NCBI GenBank assembly: GCA_902773415.1
Contig: CACYEE010000037.1
Coordinates: forward strand, 1 to 18,368
From: an uncultured Actinomyces sp.
Lineage (GTDB): Bacteria; Actinomycetota; Actinomycetes; Actinomycetales; Actinomycetaceae
Length of the DNA: 18,368 bases
Direction of reading: 5' to 3'
Shown here: piece by piece, positions 13,086-18,368 of the stretch
How positions within the stretch are numbered: position 1 is the stretch's first letter
Layout of the letters: each line of letters opens with the position of its first letter
The notes under the pieces: model-generated
What the model was told of the DNA's origin: nothing
Seen by the model: the letters and a program-made list of their open reading frames with translations, nothing else
Databases searched by the model: none
Position numbers and translations under genes: made by a program

Positions 13086-13607
13086 ATGTACGAGCTTGAA
13101 GAGTCCCTTGTGTCCCGCGCCCTTGCTCTCGCGACGCTTGCCGGCACCCACGGCGACGTTCCCGTGGGCGCCATCGTCGTGCAGAAGAGCGCGACGCCCG
13201 CGAAGCTTTCGACCGCGCCCGCCGCCGTCGGCTCCGGCCCGATGGCGGATCTCGGCGAGGGGCGGCTCGTCGTCGGAACGGGGTTCAACACCCGTGAACG
13301 GGCGAACGATCCATGCGGGCATGCCGAAATCACGGCGATTCGCGCGGCGGCCGCGACGCTTGGGCGTTGGAGGCTCGACGACTGCGAACTGTATGTGACC
13401 CTTGAGCCGTGCACGATGTGCGCCGGCGCGATTCTTGCGGCCCGCATTTCCCGCGTCGTGTTCGGAGCGTGGGACGAGAAGGCCGGCGCGGCCGGTTCGG
13501 TGCGCGACGTTCTGCGCGATTCGCGCATGAACCATCAGGTGGAGGTGCTTGGCGGAATCCGCGAGGACGCCTGTACGGCCCAGCTCCGCGGCTTTTTCGG
13601 GCGCTGA
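13086..13607 (+). CDS. tadA: tRNA-specific adenosine(34) deaminase
   Basis: Encodes 173 residues. It deaminates A34 to inosine in the anticodon of tRNA-Arg(ACG), in the cytoplasm. VPVGAIVV (25-32) is the first core strand; HAE at 79-81 supplies the zinc-ligand H79 and the proton-shuttling E81; LEPCTMCAGAI (106-116) supplies the zinc ligands C109 and C112; the C-terminal MNHQVEVLGGI (148-158) is the usual RNA-contact end. Residues about 34-59, between two core strands, are a 25-residue Ala/Pro/Ser-rich insertion compared with the typical 150-residue enzyme. I chose the ATG at 13086 because the core starts directly after it. No ribosome binding site; a GACACT box lies 6 nt upstream. Followed by a 29-nt palindrome and a tRNA gene. 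Confidence 0.94.
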   Translation: MYELEESLVSRALALATLAGTHGDVPVGAIVVQKSATPAKLSTAPAAVGSGPMADLGEGRLVVGTGFNTRERANDPCGHAEITAIRAAAATLGRWRLDDCELYVTLEPCTMCAGAILAARISRVVFGAWDEKAGAAGSVRDVLRDSRMNHQVEVLGGIREDACTAQLRGFFGR

Positions 13608-13637
13608 GGCGTCGGCGCGGCATTGCCGGCAGGCTGC

Positions 13638-13666
13638 GTATCAAAGGGGTCAGACCCCTTTGATAC
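13638..13666. repeat. 29-nt perfect palindromic element, copy 2
   Basis: Identical to the copy at 4878-4906; it begins 31 nt after the tadA stop. A GGGGAGCAGTCCCC near-palindrome follows about 10 nt later, as with the first copy. Confidence 0.92.
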
Positions 13667-13713
13667 GCCGGATCGGGGAGCAGTCCCCCTGCGGAGAGCG
13701 GGTCTTTGGCCTG

Positions 13714-13771
13714 GATTTTGGCCGTCCCCGCCCCGACCGGAAAGTATCCGGTCCGGGACGGCGCCAAAATC
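13714..13771. repeat. Long imperfect hairpin between tadA and tRNA-Ser
   Basis: GATTTTGGC (13714-13722) pairs with GCCAAAATC (13763-13771), and GACCGGA (13735-13741) pairs with TCCGGTC (13747-13753) around a 5-nt loop; the stretch between pairs partly. It may serve as a terminator after the palindrome or be a small mobile element of the REP type. Confidence 0.65.
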
Positions 13772-13830
13772 GGATGCGGGACGACGTTGGGGTTCGAGGG
13801 CGCGACGTGAGCTATTTCGCCCGCCGACGA

Positions 13831-13860
13831 TTGGCGGATTCGGGATGGTGCCACTACGAT
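13831..13860 (+). promoter_or_regulatory. Promoter of tRNA-Ser
   Basis: TTGGCG (13831-13836) and TACGAT (13855-13860) are separated by 18 nt; the mature tRNA starts 8 nt after the -10 box. Confidence 0.55.
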
Positions 13861-13867
13861 TGTTCCC

Positions 13868-13956
13868 GGTAGCGTGTCCGAGCGGTCGAAGGTGCAGCAC
13901 TCGAAATGCTGTGTGGTTCATAGCCACCGGGGGTTCGAATCCCCCCGCTACCGCCA
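13868..13956 (+). tRNA. tRNA-Ser (anticodon CGA), CCA encoded
   Basis: Acceptor arm GGTAGCG (13868-13874) pairs with CGCTACC (13946-13952), discriminator G at 13953, and CCA is encoded at 13954-13956. The anticodon loop reads CTCGAAA inside the GCAGCA/TGCTGT stem, giving anticodon CGA for UCG codons. The long variable arm (GTGGTTCATAGCCAC) marks a class II serine tRNA, and the T-loop is the standard TTCGAAT. It stands alone, downstream of tadA. Confidence 0.97.
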
Positions 13957-13960
13957 CGAA

Positions 13961-13994
13961 ATCCCTTCCGTATTCGTACGGGAGGGATATTTTG
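13961..13994 (+). terminator. Terminator of tRNA-Ser
   Basis: ATCCCTTCCGTA (13961-13972), a UUCG tetraloop (13973-13976) and TACGGGAGGGAT (13977-13988) form a 12-bp stem with one G-U pair, followed by ATATTTT. It begins 5 nt after the encoded CCA. Confidence 0.9.
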
Positions 13995-14037
13995 CGGCAC
14001 CGGACCTGTGCGCGTCTGGCGGGGAAAGCCCCAGCGT

Positions 14038-14053
14038 CGCCCTGCTTCGCGAC
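14038..14053 (+). repeat. Iterated CGCCyTGyTy motif, outlying copy
   Basis: CGCCCTGCTTCGCGAC. Related sequences occur on the minus strand at 15055-15070, 15151-15166 and 15185-15200, so the motif flanks the gene at 14180-14977 on both sides. Confidence 0.5.
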
Positions 14054-14179
14054 GCGGGAACCGCGCTGCTCGCTGCGACCTCCTTGCCTCCGGCCGGTGC
14101 GCCTGGCCGTCGCGCCTGCCTTCCCCCGCCGCCCGTTTGCCGATACGCTTAGGGAAGAGCACGGACACGGGAGGGCGCA

Positions 14180-14977
14180 ATGGCGGTACAGGAAAAAACG
14201 ATTGCGGGCAGGATTTCGGACATCATCGTCCTCCTCATCTCGATCGGAATCCTCGCCCTCGGCTTCGTCGCCTGGAAAGTCTACGAGGCGGGCCCGGCAC
14301 GCAACGCCTACGACGTCGCCGTCGGAGCCTACGACGAGACCGCCGAACTCGTCGCCGATGCCCGCGAAGACGCCGCATCCATCATCGACAACTGCGCCGC
14401 CCGTTCCGGCCTCGAAGCCGAATGCGCCGCGCTGGCCTCCGCCTACGAAACCACGAGCGCCATCTACCAGCCCCCGACCTTCGACCGGCTCGCAACGAAA
14501 ACCGCCTACGAAAAGGCAACCGCCGAAACCCGCGAGCAGACGGCCACCGTCTCCAAGGCCCTCGAAGCCCTCGACAAGAACACGACTCCCGTCCAGGAAG
14601 CGATTCTTGCGCGGATTGCCGAGAAGGTCGCGCCCGTGCGCGAGCCGATGCTTGAGGCTGCGAAGATGGCGGCTGGCGAAGCGAACGCCTGCCAGGACGT
14701 CCTCAACAACACTGTCGACCAGTATGTGAACGCGGCGACGCGGGAAAGCGCGCAGACCGCCGTCAATACGCTCCAGGAACTCGTCACCCAGGCCGATGCG
14801 CTCCTGTCGGAAAACCTCGACGACTACACGACGCTCACGGCGCAGCTCACCGAAGGCACCGAACAGGTGACCTACTGGACGAACGAAGTGAACCTCGACC
14901 ATTGGGACTGGGCGACGCGCAACGGCGTCGGCCAGGTATACGACCCGAGCCAGAACCCGACGGAGGTTGCAGAGTAG
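14180..14977 (+). CDS. Membrane-anchored helical protein of unknown function
   Basis: Encodes 265 residues. Residues about 13-32 (SDIIVLLISIGILALGFVAW) form one membrane helix near the N-terminus, and the rest is a long, acidic, mostly helical region, predicted outside the cytoplasm. Stretches such as AYDETAELVADAREDAA and EKATAETREQTATVSKALEA have coiled-coil-like periodicity. C72 and C82 are close and could form a disulfide; C171 is alone. The last 45 residues turn aromatic (TYWTNEVNLDHWDWATRNG). I recognise no family. The start at 14180 has GGGAGG 5 nt upstream, and a TACGCT -10-like box lies at 14144-14149. It stands alone between tRNA-Ser and the convergent ATPase gene, with iterated motifs on both sides. 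Confidence 0.8.
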   Translation: MAVQEKTIAGRISDIIVLLISIGILALGFVAWKVYEAGPARNAYDVAVGAYDETAELVADAREDAASIIDNCAARSGLEAECAALASAYETTSAIYQPPTFDRLATKTAYEKATAETREQTATVSKALEALDKNTTPVQEAILARIAEKVAPVREPMLEAAKMAAGEANACQDVLNNTVDQYVNAATRESAQTAVNTLQELVTQADALLSENLDDYTTLTAQLTEGTEQVTYWTNEVNLDHWDWATRNGVGQVYDPSQNPTEVAE

Positions 14978-15295
14978 GGGCGACGGAGCCTATGGCGCGC
15001 CGGAGCAGGCACGAAAGGGCCTGCGCCCGTCAGCCCGGCGGAGCGAACCGGCCCGTCGCGAACAGGGCGGAAAATCTCGGCGTCGCGAACCTGCCCGGCG
15101 TCTGCCAGGCGTCGTATATGTGGCGTCGTGAATGTCGCGTCGCGACGAACGTTGCGAGCAAGGCGGCATCGGCGCGAACGGAACGTCGCAAAACAAGGCG
15201 TCGCACATGGACCGCTCTTCTCGCAACAGCTCGCGTTTCGCGCATGAACCCGGTCCGAATCGCAGTCGCGGGGCCCTGGCGCACGGTTCCGGCCC
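14978..15295. other. Intergenic region (318 bp) with iterated short motifs
   Basis: No gene seen. It holds a small hairpin after the upstream gene (GCAGGC 15005-15010 with GCCTGC 15019-15024), repeats related to GTCGCGAACAGGGCGG (15055-15070, 15151-15166, 15185-15200), and GGGGCC/GGCCCC arms (15270-15275 and 15291-15296) that reach the ATPase stop codon and may be its weak terminator. Confidence 0.55.
15055..15200 (-). repeat. Cluster of degenerate CGCCyTGyTy(y)GCrAC motifs
   Basis: On the minus strand the units read CGCCTTGTTTTGCGAC (15185-15200), CGCCTTGCTCGCAAC (within 15151-15166) and CGCCCTGTTCGCGAC (within 15055-15070); a partial unit is near 15082-15090. Spacing is irregular, unlike a CRISPR array. 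Confidence 0.55.
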
Positions 15296-18061
15296 CTAGC
15301 GTCCGGCGTCGCCCCGCCATTGCTCGGCCAGTTCGGCGAGCTCGGCCTTGTCGAACTCGCGCTGGCGGCGCTCGGCTTCGCGCTCGGCACGCGGCTTCCA
15401 GAGCGTCTTGCAGCCCGTGCCGAATCGCCGCCCGTAGAGCTGGACCGTCCACCACAGCAGTTCGATAAGCGCCGCGCCTGCCAGCCCGAGCACGGTTCCC
15501 ACTACCATGAACGCAAGATTCGAGGAATCGAGCCGGAAGAGCCGCTGCGTCAGCGGCAGCGTGAAGATCAGCCCGTAGCCGCCGAGCGGCAGCACGATGA
15601 GCGCCACCTTCCACCATTCGTAGGGCCTGGCGATCGTGGCGAGCACCCATGTCGAGGCGATGATGAGGGCGAGGAGCGCCGCCGTGGAGGATTGGACGGC
15701 GAGTGCGCTGGCCTGGGGGTTTGCCACATAGAGGCTTTGGACGTATGCGCCGAAGGGGCCGAGGCGGGTCACGTCGAGGCGAATCATGAGCGGCGCGGCC
15801 CCGGCTGGGCGCGTGAGAAGGAATGTCGCGAAGGATACGGCGGCGACGACGATTCCCGCAGGGATGCCGAAGCCAAGCACGCGCTGGACGAATCCGCTTC
15901 TGGCGCGTTCGTTGTTCGGCGGCAGGGAAAGGAGGAAGGCGGGAATGCCGATGGTGAACCAGCCGGTGATGGTCACGTGGATCGGCAGGAAGGGGTAGGG
16001 GAGTGCGGTGGCGAGCACGGCGATTGCCATGAGCGAGGAGTAGATGGTTTTCGTGAGGAAGAGGTTGGCCACGCGCTCGATGTTGCCGAGCACGCGCCGG
16101 CCTTCGCCGACGACATGCGGGAGGGTGGCGAAGCGGTCGTCGAGCAGGACGATTTTTGCGACGGAGCGGGTGGCTTCGGTGCCCGAGCCCATCGCGACGC
16201 CGAGGTCGGCGTCCTTGAGGGCGAGCACGTCGTTGACGCCGTCGCCCGTCATGGCGACGGTGCGTCCCTGTTCTTGAAGGGCGGCGACCATTGCGCGTTT
16301 TTGCTGCGGGGTGACACGCCCGAATACCGAGTTTTCGCCGATGGTGCGCGCGAAATCGGCCTGTTTGATGGTGCGGGCGTCTACGGGTTCTCCGCTGTCC
16401 ATGCCGAGGGTGCGGGTGACTGCGCCGACGGAGGCGGCGTTGTCGCCGGAGATGACCTTGACGTCGACGCCCTGGTCGCGGAAGTAGGCGAGGGTGCGTG
16501 CGGCGTCGGGGCGGATTTTCTGTTCGAGGACGACGAGGCCGAGCGGTTCGACGTTGCCGGGCGCTTTGGCGTCCGTGACGAGGCGGGAGGCGCGGCCGAC
16601 GAGCAGGACGCGCCTGCCGGTTTCGCCGATGCGTTGGGCGCGGGCGGCGGCTTTGGAGCCTTCGGGGGCGAGCACGTCCGGTGCGCCGAGCACGAGGTTT
16701 TCGCCTTCCGGGTATTCGGCGTCGGGCGCGAAGCTCGCGCCGGACCACTTCTTTGCCGAGGTGAAGGGCTGGACCGCCCGCAGCGTATCACTGGGGTCAG
16801 ACACTTGCGATACGTACGGGCGGGGGTACGTATCGGAGGTGTCAGACACCTTCGATACGCTTGCGAGGCCCTCGATGATGGCCCGCATCGAGGCATTGGG
16901 GGCCTCGTCGGCACCCGCAAGCCGCGAAAGCGCCGCAAAACCCTCGTCGACACCGCGGCCTCCCAACGGCACGAGCTCCCCGAAAGCCATCGCGTTCTCG
17001 GTCAGCGTGCCGGTCTTGTCCGCGCACACCACGTCCACGCGCGCCAGGCCCTCGATGGCCGGCAGCTCGTTGACGAGGCAGCGTCGCCTACCAAGCCGCA
17101 CCACGCCGAGCGCGAAAGCGGTGGAGGTGATGAGCACGAGACCTTCGGGAACCATCGGCACAAGCGCGCCCGTCACCTGCAAAACGATAGCCGTGTAGTC
17201 GCCTTCGCCCGCGCGGATCTGACCCCACACGGTCAGCACGCCCACGGGAATGAGAATCCACGTGATGACCCTGAGAATCCTGTTGATGCCGCTGGTGAGC
17301 TCCGAATGCACGAGCGTGAAGCGGGAAGCCTCCTCGGCAAGCCCGGCCGCGTAGGAAGCCGCGCCGACCTTCGTCGCCCGATACGAACCCGTGCCGGAGG
17401 CGACGAAGGAGCCGGACATGACCGCGTCGCCGGGGCGTTTGGCGATCGGGTCGGATTCGCCGGTGAGCAGGGATTCGTCGAGTTCGAGCCAGGCCGCCTC
17501 GGTGACTTCGCCATCGACCACGATCTGCTCGCCGGGGCCGATGACGATGATGTCCCCGAGCACCACCTCTTCGCGGCCGATGCGCCGCTCCGCTCCCTCG
17601 CGCCGCACGGTCGGCTTCGCTTCGCCGATGAGCGCGAGGGATTCGAGGGTGTGCTTGGCGCGCAGCTCCTGGACGATGCCGATGATCGAGTTGGCGATGA
17701 TGAGCAGGCCGAAGGCGCCGTTGATCCACGAGCCGGTGGTCATGACGAGCACGAACAGCGCGCCGAGCAGCGCATTGATGCGGGTGAAAACGTTGGCGCG
17801 CACAATCTGCCACGTGGTGCGCCCCGAGCGGGGAGGGAGGTCGTTGGCGAGGCCGGCCTCGGTGCGTTCGCGGACGTCCGCGGAGGTCAGGCCGACGGCG
17901 GGGTCGGCCTCGCGAAGGGAGGCTGCCTGGCTTTCGGGGGCGACGCGGGGCGCGGTACCCCCGTTCGCAGGAGGTTTCCGGGTTGTTTCCGGGTGATGCG
18001 GTGTCGTTTCCGGGTGTTGCGGCGCGCGGGTCTGCGCCGTGGCGTCTTGCTCGTCAGACAT
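15296..18061 (-). CDS. CtpE-like cation-transporting P-type ATPase with in-frame palindromic insertions
   Basis: Encodes 921 residues. It transports a cation across the plasma membrane through a phospho-aspartate cycle; the closest family I recognise is mycobacterial CtpE, which has been linked to calcium. TGES (actuator) is at residues 200-203, PEGL in the ion-site helix at 305-308, DKTGTLT with the phosphorylated D348, and GDGVND at 606-611; the last third has about six membrane helices. Residues 1-50 are disordered and carry a 21-nt repeat giving HPETT twice. In the nucleotide-binding domain, residues 402-411 and 417-426 (VSKVSDTSDT and VSQVSDPSDT) are encoded by two diverged copies of the 29-nt palindrome found between genes elsewhere here. 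The ATG at 18059-18061 fits the domain start, and lies 7 nt after a TACCGT box; the longer frame would cross repeat sequence. All catalytic motifs are intact. Confidence 0.92.
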   Translation of the reverse strand: MSDEQDATAQTRAPQHPETTPHHPETTRKPPANGGTAPRVAPESQAASLREADPAVGLTSADVRERTEAGLANDLPPRSGRTTWQIVRANVFTRINALLGALFVLVMTTGSWINGAFGLLIIANSIIGIVQELRAKHTLESLALIGEAKPTVRREGAERRIGREEVVLGDIIVIGPGEQIVVDGEVTEAAWLELDESLLTGESDPIAKRPGDAVMSGSFVASGTGSYRATKVGAASYAAGLAEEASRFTLVHSELTSGINRILRVITWILIPVGVLTVWGQIRAGEGDYTAIVLQVTGALVPMVPEGLVLITSTAFALGVVRLGRRRCLVNELPAIEGLARVDVVCADKTGTLTENAMAFGELVPLGGRGVDEGFAALSRLAGADEAPNASMRAIIEGLASVSKVSDTSDTYPRPYVSQVSDPSDTLRAVQPFTSAKKWSGASFAPDAEYPEGENLVLGAPDVLAPEGSKAAARAQRIGETGRRVLLVGRASRLVTDAKAPGNVEPLGLVVLEQKIRPDAARTLAYFRDQGVDVKVISGDNAASVGAVTRTLGMDSGEPVDARTIKQADFARTIGENSVFGRVTPQQKRAMVAALQEQGRTVAMTGDGVNDVLALKDADLGVAMGSGTEATRSVAKIVLLDDRFATLPHVVGEGRRVLGNIERVANLFLTKTIYSSLMAIAVLATALPYPFLPIHVTITGWFTIGIPAFLLSLPPNNERARSGFVQRVLGFGIPAGIVVAAVSFATFLLTRPAGAAPLMIRLDVTRLGPFGAYVQSLYVANPQASALAVQSSTAALLALIIASTWVLATIARPYEWWKVALIVLPLGGYGLIFTLPLTQRLFRLDSSNLAFMVVGTVLGLAGAALIELLWWTVQLYGRRFGTGCKTLWKPRAEREAERRQREFDKAELAELAEQWRGDAGR
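16785..16858. repeat. Paired palindromic elements inside the ATPase coding sequence
   Basis: Two 29-nt diverged palindromes at 16785-16813 and 16830-16858 are separated by 16 nt. The junction is itself an inverted repeat, with GATACGTAC (16809-16817) against GTACGTATC (16826-16834). The copy at 16830-16858 is a palindrome with one mismatch; the other has several. Both share the outer GTATC/GATAC, the central TCAGAC and the 29-nt length with the intergenic element. The two are read in the same register in the gene. Confidence 0.88.
17974..18021 (-). repeat. Short in-frame tandem repeat in the ATPase N-terminus
   Basis: GTTTCCGGGTGATGCG (17985-18000) recurs as GTTTCCGGGTGTTGCG (18006-18021), a 21-nt period, with a partial third unit at 17974. 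On the coding strand it gives the repeated HPETT in the disordered tail. Confidence 0.75.
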
Positions 18062-18068
18062 GCCTTTG

Positions 18069-18097
18069 ACGGTATCAGGCGTGGGACGGTCTGTCCG
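18069..18097 (-). promoter_or_regulatory. Promoter of the CtpE-like ATPase gene
   Basis: On the minus strand CGGACA (18092-18097) and TACCGT (18069-18074) are 17 nt apart, and the ATG follows 7 nt after the -10 box, so the mRNA is probably leaderless. Confidence 0.5.
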
Positions 18098-18109
18098 GCG
18101 TATCGGACG

Positions 18110-18247
18110 GGTGCATGGATGTGGGCGGGCGCGGATTCGGCACGTTCTTCCGATTCCGCGCTCCGGCTGCTTGCGCAGGTCGGAGAGCCGGATGCCGGAA
18201 AGGGGACCGTCCCCAATGCGACACTGGTCTGTCCCCTGTGCGACACG
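18110..18247 (+). repeat. Dispersed intergenic repeat, copy 3
   Basis: Closest to copy 1, including CTTGCGCAGGTCGGAGAGCC, GGGGACCGTCCCC (18202-18214) and a final GTCCCCTGTGCGACA segment (18231-18245). It is followed 19 nt later by the third 29-nt palindrome. Confidence 0.78.
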
Positions 18248-18266
18248 TGGCGGCGGGTGCGCCCTT

Positions 18267-18295
18267 GTATCAAAGGGGTCAGACCCCTTTGATAC
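18267..18295. repeat. 29-nt perfect palindromic element, copy 3
   Basis: Identical to the copies at 4878-4906 and 13638-13666. It lies between the divergent ATPase gene and the possible gene starting at 18324. Confidence 0.92.
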
Positions 18296-18323
18296 GCTCA
18301 ACCCCGTATCGAAGGCTGCGCCA

Positions 18324-18368
18324 ATGGTCGCCGTCAACTCGTGGATTGCCGGGCGGTTCGATTGCCTG
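18324..18368 (+). CDS. Possible start of a gene running off the right edge
   Basis: An ATG at 18324 opens a frame that reads MVAVNSWIAGRFDCL to the window end, with GAAGG 8 nt upstream and a TACGCT -10-like box at 18294-18299, overlapping the end of the palindrome. Fifteen residues are too few to name a family. Confidence 0.3.
   Translation, partial: MVAVNSWIAGRFDCL

Noticed and set aside
12482..13528. 348-residue minus-strand frame across the upp-tadA gap
   Set aside because: It runs antisense to tadA and out of frame in upp; Pro/Arg/Ser-rich with no motifs.
15055..15200. Possible CRISPR array
   Set aside because: Units are only 15-16 nt, degenerate and irregularly spaced; there are no cas genes.
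15320..18292. 990-residue plus-strand frame opposite the ATPase gene
   Set aside because: It is a mirror of the third-position GC pattern of the ATPase; the translation has no fold or motifs, while the minus strand has every P-type ATPase motif.
18062..18337. Longer N-terminus of the ATPase (additional 92 codons)
   Set aside because: The extension is a translation of the palindrome and the dispersed repeat; the domain starts after MSDEQDA, with a promoter directly upstream of that ATG.

Overview
The window is high-GC, gene-dense DNA from an actinomycete (phylum Actinomycetota). The evidence is the gene content: a stand-alone MurT-type lipid II amidotransferase subunit, a DUF5926 protein (an actinobacterial family), a CtpE-like P-type ATPase and a monofunctional prephenate dehydratase with an ACT domain. 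Several genes also carry a TANNNT -10 box only 6-7 nt before the ATG, which is typical of leaderless actinobacterial transcripts. The genus cannot be fixed from the sequence alone.

Layout. 1-124 is the tail of an IS110-family transposase cut by the window edge. 170-1607 is a minus-strand cluster: a RidA-like protein followed by two small YbjN/type-III-chaperone-like proteins that look like diverged paralogs, separated by a long, nearly perfect hairpin. 2026-3393 is murT without an adjacent gatD. 3734-4867 is a diacylglycerol/lipid kinase. 5085-6700 is a DUF5926 gene followed by a GT2 glycosyltransferase, whose 3' end overlaps by 20 nt the convergent gene for a large polytopic membrane protein with an alkaline-phosphatase-like outer domain (6681-8963). 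9362-10485 is pheA plus a 47-residue membrane peptide gene missed by simple ORF calling. 10671-11684 is an alpha/beta hydrolase, convergent with upp (12027-12665); the two genes end in sequence-related terminators. 13086-13607 is tadA, followed by tRNA-Ser(CGA) and a terminator. 14180-14977 is a membrane-anchored helical protein of unknown role. 15296-18061 is a CtpE-like cation ATPase. A further gene may start at 18324.

Most of these are housekeeping genes (cell wall, lipid, nucleotide, amino acid, tRNA modification and cation homeostasis) in short, mostly independent units. The unusual layer is the repeats. A 29-nt perfect palindrome occurs three times between genes, and two diverged copies lie in frame inside the nucleotide-binding domain of the CtpE-like ATPase, adding about 25 residues. 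This resembles Rickettsia palindromic elements or REPINs, but in an actinobacterium. A second repeat of about 135 bp occurs in three of the larger intergenic gaps. A short motif (CGCCyTGyTy) is iterated around the 14180-14977 gene, and a 44-bp direct repeat recurs at exactly 120 bp in the murT-kinase gap. No CRISPR array, prophage or recognisable defence system is visible.
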